A stretch of DNA of 58,083 nt from Actinomadura fibrosa (GTDB lineage Bacteria; Actinomycetota; Actinomycetes; Streptosporangiales; Streptosporangiaceae), in assembly GCF_900659615.1 (NCBI RefSeq), contig NZ_CAACUY010000041.1:1-58083 (forward strand), written 5' to 3'. The notes under the pieces are model-generated. The model was not told the DNA's origin and did not search any database. It saw nothing but the letters and a program-made list of their open reading frames with translations. How positions within the stretch are numbered: the first letter of the stretch is position 1; the number at the start of each line of letters is the position of its first letter. Positions 1-5,994 of the stretch are shown here, piece after piece. The position numbers and the translations under genes were made by a program.

Positions 1-105
1 TGTCCGGATCGACGTCGATCCTCGGCAGCGCGTCGTTCAGCCGCATGTCGGCCTTGGACAGCTCCCGGGTGCCGCGCACCGGCGCCAGCCGCCGCCGGAG
101 GCGTC
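1..105 (-). pseudogene. ureC: Urease alpha subunit C-terminal fragment
   Basis: Read on the minus strand, positions 102 to 1 translate to a stretch ending [20 protein letters not shown]. This matches the well-conserved C-terminal segment of urease alpha (KADM..NDALP.I.VDP.). The reading frame continues off the left edge, so the 3-prime end is not seen. Upstream (above about position 105) no frame gives urease sequence, and this frame meets a TGA near 172. I see the sequence match directly; that it is a 5-prime-truncated remnant is inference. The short length limits confidence. Confidence 0.55.
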
Positions 106-501
106 GCCATCGCCGCGGGGACCGGGCACCTGCCGGGCCAGGCGCCGTCTCCCGCACCGGCGCATCACACCCCCAAGATCACCGGGTTGGACGAGAACCA
201 CCTGGACCCGCACAAGGGCGCGCCCCGCACGCCGAACGCCCCGACCACGGCGGCGCCCAGCGGCGGCCGCCCGTCGAGCGGCGGCCCGCCGAACGGGAAG
301 CCGGGCCGGTCGCAGCCGCCAGGGCAGGCGAAGCCCGAGCCCCCGGGGCAGACAAAGGAGCCGAAGAAGGCCAAGAAGCCCAAGAAGGCGAAGAAGTCGA
401 AGAAGCCCAAGAACGAGAAGTCGGGCGACACCGCCGCGAAGTTCGGCGGCCGGGGCCCCGGCGCCGCGCCCGGCCGGAAGCGGGGCGGCAAGGCCCGCTA
501 G
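106..501 (+). CDS. Hypothetical protein with Lys/Pro-rich C-terminal tail, 5-prime end uncertain
   Basis: The plus frame 1 is open from the left edge to a TAG at 499-501. From about position 106 it reads like the end of a membrane-anchored protein: a short Ala/Gly hydrophobic stretch, a Pro/Gly/Ser-rich linker, then a lysine cluster (repeated KKAKK and KKPK words near residues 60-80 counted from 187) and an Arg/Gly end. Nothing upstream of 106 looks like protein in this frame, because that part is the urease remnant on the other strand. The gene may therefore be a 3-prime fragment. A TTG at 187 is the first in-frame start after the junction. Function unknown. Confidence 0.35.
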   Translation, partial: AIAAGTGHLPGQAPSPAPAHHTPKITGLDENHLDPHKGAPRTPNAPTTAAPSGGRPSSGGPPNGKPGRSQPPGQAKPEPPGQTKEPKKAKKPKKAKKSKKPKNEKSGDTAAKFGGRGPGAAPGRKRGGKAR

Positions 502-543
502 GCGTCATCGTCTCCCTGGCCGCACCCGGCCATTGCCTACTTG

Positions 544-560
544 CGGAACAAAGTATTCCG
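544..560. promoter_or_regulatory. TetR-type operator-like inverted repeat
   Basis: CGGAA and TTCCG form a 5-7-5 inverted repeat (CGGAACAAAGTATTCCG) 64 bases before the NmrA-like start at 625. The layout resembles TetR-family operators of actinobacteria. No TetR gene lies beside it, so the cognate regulator would have to act from elsewhere. Confidence 0.4.
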
Positions 561-624
561 TTCTGATATCGTGGAGGCATCCACGCGGGCGGCGTCCGAG
601 CCGTCCTTTCGGGAAGGAATCGCC

Positions 625-1464
625 ATGATCCTGGTCATCGGTGCCACCGCCCACTTCGGCCGCCAGACCGTGGAGGCGCTGCTTGAGGCGGGCGAGCCGG
701 TCCGGGCGCTGACGCGCGACCCGTCCACCGCGGACCTCCCGGCCGGGGCGGAGGTCGTGCGCGGCGACCTCGCCGACGCCTCGACGCTCGGCCCGGCGCT
801 GGACGGCGTCACGGCCGCGTTCCTCGTCCTGCCCTACGGCCTGGACCCGGCCACGTTCCTCGGCGCGGCCCGCGACGCCGGGGTGCGGCGGATCGTGTTC
901 CTGTCCTCCGGCGCCGTGATCGACGGCGCGGACCGGCAGCCGGACGTCATCGCGCGCTACCACGCCGGCGTGGAGCAGGCGATCGCCGCGAGCCGGGCGG
1001 ACTGGACGTTCCTGCGGCTGCTCTTCCCCGCCATCAACGCCCTGGCGTTCGGCATGCAGCTCAAGGGCGGCGACGTGGTCCGCGCCCCGTACGCCGCCGC
1101 GACGAGCGCCCCCGTCCACGAGCGGGACGTCGCCGAGGTCGCCGCGCGCGTCCTCACCGACACCGGGCACAGCGGGCGGGCCTACGACCTCACCGGCCCG
1201 GCGTCGCTGACGCAGGCCGACCAGGTGCGCGTGCTCGGCGAGGCCCTCGGCCGCCCGCTGGTCTTCGAGGAGGTGCCGGACGGTCCGGTCCGCGAGCAGA
1301 TGGCGCGGTTCATGGACGGCGACTTCGTCAACGCGCTGTTCGACCTGATGGCGGCCACGGTGGGCAAGCCCGCCGCGGTGACAAGCACCGTCGAGGAGAT
1401 CACCGGCCGCCCCGCCCGGCCGTTCGCCGCGTGGGCGTCCGACCACGCCGCCGACTTCGCCTGA
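625..1464 (+). CDS. NmrA-like NAD(P)-binding oxidoreductase
   Basis: A 279-residue protein of the atypical short-chain dehydrogenase class (NmrA/NAD(P)H-binding). It starts with a beta strand and the dinucleotide loop GATAHFG at residues 6-12, a variant of GATGxxG with Ala in place of the third Gly. FLSS near residue 91 and the lack of a YxxxK motif fit NmrA-like proteins, which sense or bind NAD(P) or reduce quinones. I chose ATG 625 because GGAAGG lies 8 bases upstream; the frame is open back to 541 but that part is not conserved-looking. It stands alone, with an operator-like inverted repeat at 544-560. The substrate cannot be read from sequence. Confidence 0.85.
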   Translation: MILVIGATAHFGRQTVEALLEAGEPVRALTRDPSTADLPAGAEVVRGDLADASTLGPALDGVTAAFLVLPYGLDPATFLGAARDAGVRRIVFLSSGAVIDGADRQPDVIARYHAGVEQAIAASRADWTFLRLLFPAINALAFGMQLKGGDVVRAPYAAATSAPVHERDVAEVAARVLTDTGHSGRAYDLTGPASLTQADQVRVLGEALGRPLVFEEVPDGPVREQMARFMDGDFVNALFDLMAATVGKPAAVTSTVEEITGRPARPFAAWASDHAADFA

Positions 1465-1484
1465 ACCGCCGCCCGCCCCGGCTT

Positions 1485-2096
1485 CTAGGCCGCGACCTGC
1501 TCTGCGTGGCTCACGACATGGTCGATGAAGCCGTACTCGCGGGCCTCCTCGGCCGTGAACCACCGGTCGCGGTCGGAGTCGGCGGAGATCCGCTCCACCG
1601 GCTGGCCGGTGTGGAAGGCCACGCGCTCCTGGAAGATCCGCTTGGTGAACACCATGTTCTCCGCCTGGATCCTGATGTCGGACGCCGTGCCGCCGATGCC
1701 GCCCGACGGCTGGTGCATCAGGATCCGCGCGTGCGGCAGCGCGTAGCGCTTGCCCGGCGCGCCCGCGCACAGCAGGAACTGCCCCATCGACGCGGTGAAG
1801 CCCATCGACAGCGTCGCCACGTCGTTCGGGACGAACTGCATCACGTCGTAGATCGCCATCCCGGCGGTCACCGAGCCGCCGGGCGAGTTGATGTAGAGGT
1901 GGATGTCGCGGGTCCTGTCCTCCGCGGACAGCAGCAGGATCTCCCCGCAGATCCGGTTCGCGATCGCGTCGTCCACCTGCTGGCCGAGGACGATGATGCG
2001 CTGCCGCAGCAACCGCTGGAAGACGTGCTCGCCCGCGAGCCGCGCCGCGGCGTCGTCGGCTTCGGCCGCCGGACGGTGGAGGAGGTCATGGTTCAT
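1485..2096 (-). CDS. clpP: ATP-dependent Clp protease proteolytic subunit
   Basis: A 203-residue ClpP, the serine peptidase that forms the double-heptamer chamber used by ClpX or ClpC. All catalytic residues are present: Ser103 in TASMG, His128 in LMHQPSGG, Asp177 in DRDRW. The SPGG oxyanion segment is at 71-74. Length is normal. ATG 2096 begins MNHDLLHRP; the frame continues upstream but runs into the divergent regulator region. The gene stands alone, without clpX or a second clpP, and faces a LysR regulator across 85 bases. That suggests an accessory, conditionally expressed ClpP rather than the housekeeping clpP1P2 pair (inference). Confidence 0.93.
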   Translation of the reverse strand: MNHDLLHRPAAEADDAAARLAGEHVFQRLLRQRIIVLGQQVDDAIANRICGEILLLSAEDRTRDIHLYINSPGGSVTAGMAIYDVMQFVPNDVATLSMGFTASMGQFLLCAGAPGKRYALPHARILMHQPSGGIGGTASDIRIQAENMVFTKRIFQERVAFHTGQPVERISADSDRDRWFTAEEAREYGFIDHVVSHAEQVAA

Positions 2097-2153
2097 GCGT
2101 CCAGGAAAACCGCACGTCACGACCCGCGTCCAACAACTTCTTCCGCGCGGGTG

Positions 2154-2174
2154 ACAACCTCGGGTTGTTAATCT
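2154..2174. promoter_or_regulatory. Palindromic operator and -10 box between clpP and lysR
   Basis: ACAACC-TCG-GGTTGT (2154-2168) is a perfect 6-3-6 inverted repeat. It overlaps a -10-like TTAATCT (2168-2174) that ends 7 bases before the lysR ATG at 2182, so lysR is probably transcribed without a leader. A site here could control both divergent genes; binding by the LysR protein is inferred. Confidence 0.5.
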
Positions 2175-2181
2175 GCGCCCC

Positions 2182-3120
2182 ATGGATCCGGACCTGCCCG
2201 GCATGCGCGCCTTCGTCGCCGCCGCCGAGGAGCTGCACTTCGGACGGGCCGCGGCGCGCCTGTTCCTCACCCAGCAGGCCCTGTCCAAGCGGATCCGCCG
2301 TCTTGAGGACGCCCTCGCCACGCCGCTGTTCGAGCGCACCACCCGCACGGTCGCCCTCACCGCGGCCGGGCTGCGCCTCCTGCCCCTCGCCCGGGACGCG
2401 ATCGCCGCGTTCGACACGGCCGTCGGCGAAGTCCGCGGCGTGCCCGCCCCGCTGCGCGTCGACGTCTACCACGAGCGGTTCACGCCGCTCGCCGCCATCC
2501 GCCGCGCGCTCGCCCCCGACCCGTCCCTCACGGTCGAGGCCACCATGCGCCAGGGGCTCGCCGCCGCCCTGCCCGCGCTGCTCCGCGGCGAGATCGACGC
2601 CGCGTTCGGCCGCGTCCACGACCTCGGCCGCCCCTGGCCCGGCGAGCTCGCCAGCCGCCCGTTCTCGTACGTCCCCCTGTACGCCTACGTCCTCGAAGGG
2701 CACCCGCTCGCGTCCCGGACGTCGCTGCCCGTCGCCGACCTCGCGTCCGCCGGGATCGCGATGCCCGACCCGGCGGGCTCGACGGAGTGGCACGGCTACC
2801 TGACCCGGTTCGCGGCCGAGTTCGGCGTCCCGCTGCGCTTCTCCGAACCGGCCGTGGGACTGCTCGGCTACCGCGACCTGATGGAGCGCGAACACCGCGC
2901 CGTCGCCATCGCGGAACGGGACATGGTGCTGCCGTTCGACGGCGACACCGTCCGGATCCCAATCGTCGCCCCCGTCCCCCTCTTCTCCTGGTCGATCGTC
3001 TGGCGGCGCCACGACCGCAATCCCCGGCTCCGGCGCCTGCTCGACCTCCTCGGACCACCGCCCCCGACTCCGGACGACCCGTCCTGCTGGCTGCCGTCCC
3101 CGGACCGGACAGGGCTGTGA
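2182..3120 (+). CDS. LysR-family transcriptional regulator
   Basis: 312 residues, normal for the family. The N-terminal winged helix-turn-helix is clear (residues 4-62: LHFGRAAARLFLTQQALSKR, then LEDALATPLFERTTR), followed by a periplasmic-binding-like effector domain from about residue 90. It faces clpP across a short region holding a perfect inverted repeat, the usual LysR arrangement with its target gene. The ATG follows a -10-like box by 7 bases, consistent with leaderless translation. The C-terminal 20 residues are Pro-rich and probably disordered. Confidence 0.9.
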   Translation: MDPDLPGMRAFVAAAEELHFGRAAARLFLTQQALSKRIRRLEDALATPLFERTTRTVALTAAGLRLLPLARDAIAAFDTAVGEVRGVPAPLRVDVYHERFTPLAAIRRALAPDPSLTVEATMRQGLAAALPALLRGEIDAAFGRVHDLGRPWPGELASRPFSYVPLYAYVLEGHPLASRTSLPVADLASAGIAMPDPAGSTEWHGYLTRFAAEFGVPLRFSEPAVGLLGYRDLMEREHRAVAIAERDMVLPFDGDTVRIPIVAPVPLFSWSIVWRRHDRNPRLRRLLDLLGPPPPTPDDPSCWLPSPDRTGL

Positions 3121-3124
3121 GCGC

Positions 3125-3158
3125 CGCGTCCCCGCCCGGAGTCTCGGACGGGGACGCG
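3125..3158. terminator. Bidirectional terminator hairpin
   Basis: CGCGTCCCCG and CGGGGACGCG form a perfect 10-bp stem with a 14-base loop, 4 bases after the lysR stop and 7 before the end of the leftward MFS gene. It has no T tract, as is common at high G+C. Confidence 0.6.
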
Positions 3159-3165
3159 CGGACGA

Positions 3166-4611
3166 TCAGTGCACGGCGACAGGTCCCGGATCGGCGGGTT
3201 CGGCGGCGGGTGCGGCCGCGCGCGGCAGGGTGAGGGCGATCAGCAGCCCGGCGATCATCCCGGCCGCCGTCAGCAGCACCACGACGGACTCGCCGTGCGC
3301 GGTGGCGGAGCGCAGCGCCTCGCCGGTCTTGCCCCCGGTGCCGATCCCGGCGAGTGCGGTGAACACGGCCAGGCCGATGGCGTTGCCGAGGTTGAGGGCG
3401 GTCGAGGCGATGCCGTTGGCGACGCCCTGCTCCTGCGCCGCGGTCCCGGCCGCGGCGGCGATCCACATCGCCGTCCAGGCGATGCCCTGCCCCACGCCGG
3501 AGACGACGAGCCCGGGCACGAGCGTCCCGTAGCCTGCGTGGGCGTCGAAACCGAGCGCCATGGCCGCCGTGCCGGCGGCACCGACCGCGAAGCCGGTCAG
3601 CAGCGTCGGCCGCAGGCCGAACCGCATGGTCATCCGCTCGCCGAGCTGCGTGCCCGCAGCGATCGCGAGCGAGGGGACGAGGAAGGCGAACCCGGTCCGC
3701 AGGGCGCCGTAGCCGTGCACGCCCTGCATGAGCACGGTCAGGAAGTAGGGCAGCACGCCGAACGTCGCCATGTAGACGAACGTGATGCCCGTCCCGGCGG
3801 TGAGGCTGCGGTTGCGGAACAGCCGGAACGGCATGAGCGGGTCGGCGCTGCGCCGCTCCACGACCGCGAACGCCGCGAGCAGCACGGCGGCGAGCCCGGC
3901 CGCGCCGGCCACCGGCGGGCTGCCCCAGCCCAGCTCCGGCCCTTCGACCAGGGCGAACACCAGCAGCGTCGCGCCGCCGGTGACGGTCAGCGAGCCCGGC
4001 AGGTCGAACCGCCGCCGCTCCCGGCCGGCCGGGTCGCGCGGGATCACCGCGAGCGCCGCCAGCGCCACCAGCCCGGCCAGCGGGACGTTGACGTAGAAGA
4101 CGGCGGGCCAGCCGAAGCCCTCGGTGAGCACCCCGCCGAGCAGCGCCCCGATCGTCAGGCCGCTGGCGCCCGCGCCGCCCCAGACCGCCAGCGCCCGGTT
4201 GCGCGGCGCCCCCTCGGCGAACAGCGTGTTGATCAGCGCGAGCGTGGCCGGGAGCAGCAGCGCGCCGCCGATCCCCTGCACCGCCCGCGCCGTGATGATC
4301 GTCGCGGGTGACGTCGCGAGGCCGCCCGCCAGCGACGAGACGGCGTAGAGGGCCAGCGCCAGCACGAAGACGCGGCGGCGTCCCAGCAGGTCGGACGCGC
4401 GCCCGCCGAACAGCAGGAACCCGCCGGCGAAGACCACGTAGGCGCTCACCACCAGTTGCTGGGTCTGGCCGGGGAAGCCGAGGTCCGCTCCGATCTCGGG
4501 GAGCGCGACGAAGACGATGTTCAGGTCCAGCGAGTAGACGAGCTGCGCGAGCGCCAGCAGGACGAGGATCCAGCCCGGCCGGCCCCCGCCCTCCTTCGAG
4601 AAAGCGGGCAT
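3166..4611 (-). CDS. MFS drug exporter, DHA2 (14-TM) family
   Basis: 481 residues from ATG 4611. Proton-driven multidrug efflux protein of the inner membrane. Seen: the DHA2 motif LDLNIVFVALPEIG in the first membrane segment, motif A GRASDLLGRRR after segment 2, motif C-like GASGLTIGALLGG in segment 5, and about 14 hydrophobic segments. A GTG at 4629 would add six residues; I prefer ATG 4611 because AAGGG lies 8-12 bases upstream. It faces an ArsR-like regulator at 4758 across a region with two inverted repeats, so it is probably repressed by it. Substrate unknown. Confidence 0.9.
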   Translation of the reverse strand: MPAFSKEGGGRPGWILVLLALAQLVYSLDLNIVFVALPEIGADLGFPGQTQQLVVSAYVVFAGGFLLFGGRASDLLGRRRVFVLALALYAVSSLAGGLATSPATIITARAVQGIGGALLLPATLALINTLFAEGAPRNRALAVWGGAGASGLTIGALLGGVLTEGFGWPAVFYVNVPLAGLVALAALAVIPRDPAGRERRRFDLPGSLTVTGGATLLVFALVEGPELGWGSPPVAGAAGLAAVLLAAFAVVERRSADPLMPFRLFRNRSLTAGTGITFVYMATFGVLPYFLTVLMQGVHGYGALRTGFAFLVPSLAIAAGTQLGERMTMRFGLRPTLLTGFAVGAAGTAAMALGFDAHAGYGTLVPGLVVSGVGQGIAWTAMWIAAAAGTAAQEQGVANGIASTALNLGNAIGLAVFTALAGIGTGGKTGEALRSATAHGESVVVLLTAAGMIAGLLIALTLPRAAAPAAEPADPGPVAVH

Positions 4612-4676
4612 GCCGAAGAAACCCTTCACGGATCAGGGGATGTCGCGCCGGGACCGCGATCGTCCCGACGTACTAC

Positions 4677-4696
4677 TGTACGAATACTTACGTACA
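4677..4696. promoter_or_regulatory. Operator-like inverted repeat between MFS and ArsR-like genes
   Basis: TGTACG-AATACTTA-CGTACA is a perfect 6-8-6 inverted repeat inside an A/T-richer patch of the divergent promoter region. It is a likely binding site for the ArsR-like protein (inference). Confidence 0.5.
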
Positions 4697-4741
4697 ATCG
4701 AACGATCTGGCAAGGCGTGCGCGGACGATTGTTCGACCATC

Positions 4742-4769
4742 GCGGTACGGTGGGACCATGAGGTACCGC
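4742..4769. promoter_or_regulatory. Inverted repeat spanning the ArsR-like start codon
   Basis: GCGGTAC (4742-4748) and GTACCGC (4763-4769) are 7-bp inverted arms around the ATG at 4758. This could be a second operator for autoregulation, or an RNA hairpin that hides the start codon. Confidence 0.35.
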
Positions 4770-5084
4770 CACCCGGACCGCGACCAGATCCGCATCGACG
4801 GTGTCCTGTCGGCGCTGGGCCATCCGGTGCGGCTCGCCGCCGTCCGCGTGCTGGACGGCGGCGGCGAGCGGAACTGCGGCAGCGTGCTCGCCGAACTGGA
4901 CATCAATGCCAAGTCGACGATGACCCACCACTGGCGCGTGCTGCGCGAGGGCGGCGTGATCTTCCAGGAGCCGTCCGGCCGGGAGAACCTCGTGACCCTG
5001 CGCCGCGACGATCTGGACGCCCGCTACCCGGGCCTCCTGGACGCCATCCTCGCGGGCGCCCGCACCGACACGTCCGCCATCTGA
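4758..5084 (+). CDS. ArsR-like winged-helix transcriptional regulator
   Basis: A 108-residue regulator. A DNA-binding winged helix fills most of it: LGHPVRLAAVRVL near residue 17, then the recognition helix KSTMTHHWRVLREGGVIF (residues 52-69) and the wing with RENLVTLRRDDL. It lacks the metal-binding Cys cluster of metal-sensing ArsR proteins; only Cys39 is visible, so it probably responds to an organic ligand. It faces the MFS exporter and is most likely its repressor. A perfect 30-bp palindrome follows 14 bases after its stop. Confidence 0.82.
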   Translation: MRYRHPDRDQIRIDGVLSALGHPVRLAAVRVLDGGGERNCGSVLAELDINAKSTMTHHWRVLREGGVIFQEPSGRENLVTLRRDDLDARYPGLLDAILAGARTDTSAI

Positions 5085-5098
5085 CCTCCCAATCAGGG

Positions 5099-5128
5099 CC
5101 TGGTGTCCACCGATCGGTGGACACCAGG
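5099..5128. promoter_or_regulatory. Perfect 30-bp palindrome before the ABC exporter operon
   Basis: Bases 5099-5113 are exactly reverse-complementary to 5114-5128, with no loop; the centre is ACCGATCGGT. It lies 30 bases before the first ABC start codon (5158). A loopless palindrome without a T tract fits a repressor operator (TetR-like core) better than a terminator. It could also end the ArsR-like transcript. Confidence 0.55.
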
Positions 5129-5157
5129 TACAGCCGATCGAGGCTGTCGGCGGTCCC

Positions 5158-5994
5158 ATGCCCGCGACCAGCATTGACGTCATGACAGAAGTTGCTGAGC
5201 GGGCAGGCCGGAGGCCGGTGACCGGGCCGGACGAGGTGGTGCGGCTGGAGGCCGTGCGCAAGGTGTACGGCGGCTCCAAGCACGCCGTGACCGCGCTGGA
5301 CGGGGTCACCCTCGGGTTCGAGCGCGGGACGTTCACCGCGGTGATGGGACCGTCCGGATCGGGCAAGAGCACGTTGCTGCACTGCGCGGCGGGCCTGGAG
5401 CGGCCGGCGTCGGGAGCGGTGCGGCTCGACGGGACGGACCTGGCGTCGCTCGGCGAGCGGGCGCTGACCCGGCTGCGGCGCGAGCGGATCGGGTTCGTGT
5501 TCCAGGCGTTCAACCTGCTGCCGGAACTGACCGTGGCGGACAACGTGACGCTGCCGCTGCGCCTGGCCGGGCGCAGGCCCGGCCGGGGCGCCGTGGACGG
5601 GGCGCTGGAGCGGGTCGGCCTCGGCGACCGGCGCGGGCACCGTCCGGCGGAGCTGTCAGGCGGGCAGCAGCAGCGGGTGGCGATCGCGCGGGCGCTGATC
5701 ACCCGGCCCGCGGTGATCTTCGGTGACGAGCCGACGGGCGCGCTGGACACCGGCAACGCGCGGGCCGTCCTGGCGCTGCTGCGCGAGGTCGCCCGGGACG
5801 CAGGGCGGACGGTGGTGATGGTGACGCACGACCCGGTGGCCGCCGCGTACGCGGACCGGGTGGTGTTCCTGTCGGACGGCCGGGTCGCCGGCATGCTGAA
5901 CCGTCCCACGCCCGAGCGGGTCGCCGAATGGCTGACCCGGCTGCCAGGCGAGGCGCCCGGTGGCGCGACCGAGACCGTGCGGGAGCTGTGGTGA
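5158..5994 (+). CDS. ABC transporter ATP-binding protein (LolD/MacB type)
   Basis: 278 residues. ATPase subunit that powers the FtsX-type permease encoded next. Seen: Walker A GPSGSGKS at 64-71, Q-loop Gln116, signature LSGGQ at 166-170, Walker B IFGDEP ending at Glu191, switch His224. Family members usually have about 230-260 residues; the C-terminal extension after residue 245 is not a known domain. ATG 5182 (MTEVAERAG) is an equally good start, since neither has a clear ribosome site. It overlaps the permease start by 4 bases (GTGA), so the two are translationally coupled. Confidence 0.92.
   Translation: MPATSIDVMTEVAERAGRRPVTGPDEVVRLEAVRKVYGGSKHAVTALDGVTLGFERGTFTAVMGPSGSGKSTLLHCAAGLERPASGAVRLDGTDLASLGERALTRLRRERIGFVFQAFNLLPELTVADNVTLPLRLAGRRPGRGAVDGALERVGLGDRRGHRPAELSGGQQQRVAIARALITRPAVIFGDEPTGALDTGNARAVLALLREVARDAGRTVVMVTHDPVAAAYADRVVFLSDGRVAGMLNRPTPERVAEWLTRLPGEAPGGATETVRELW

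Noticed and set aside
541..624. Longer start for the first NmrA-like protein
   Set aside because: The added 28 residues precede the dinucleotide-binding strand that starts these proteins, cover an operator, and have no ribosome site, unlike ATG 625.
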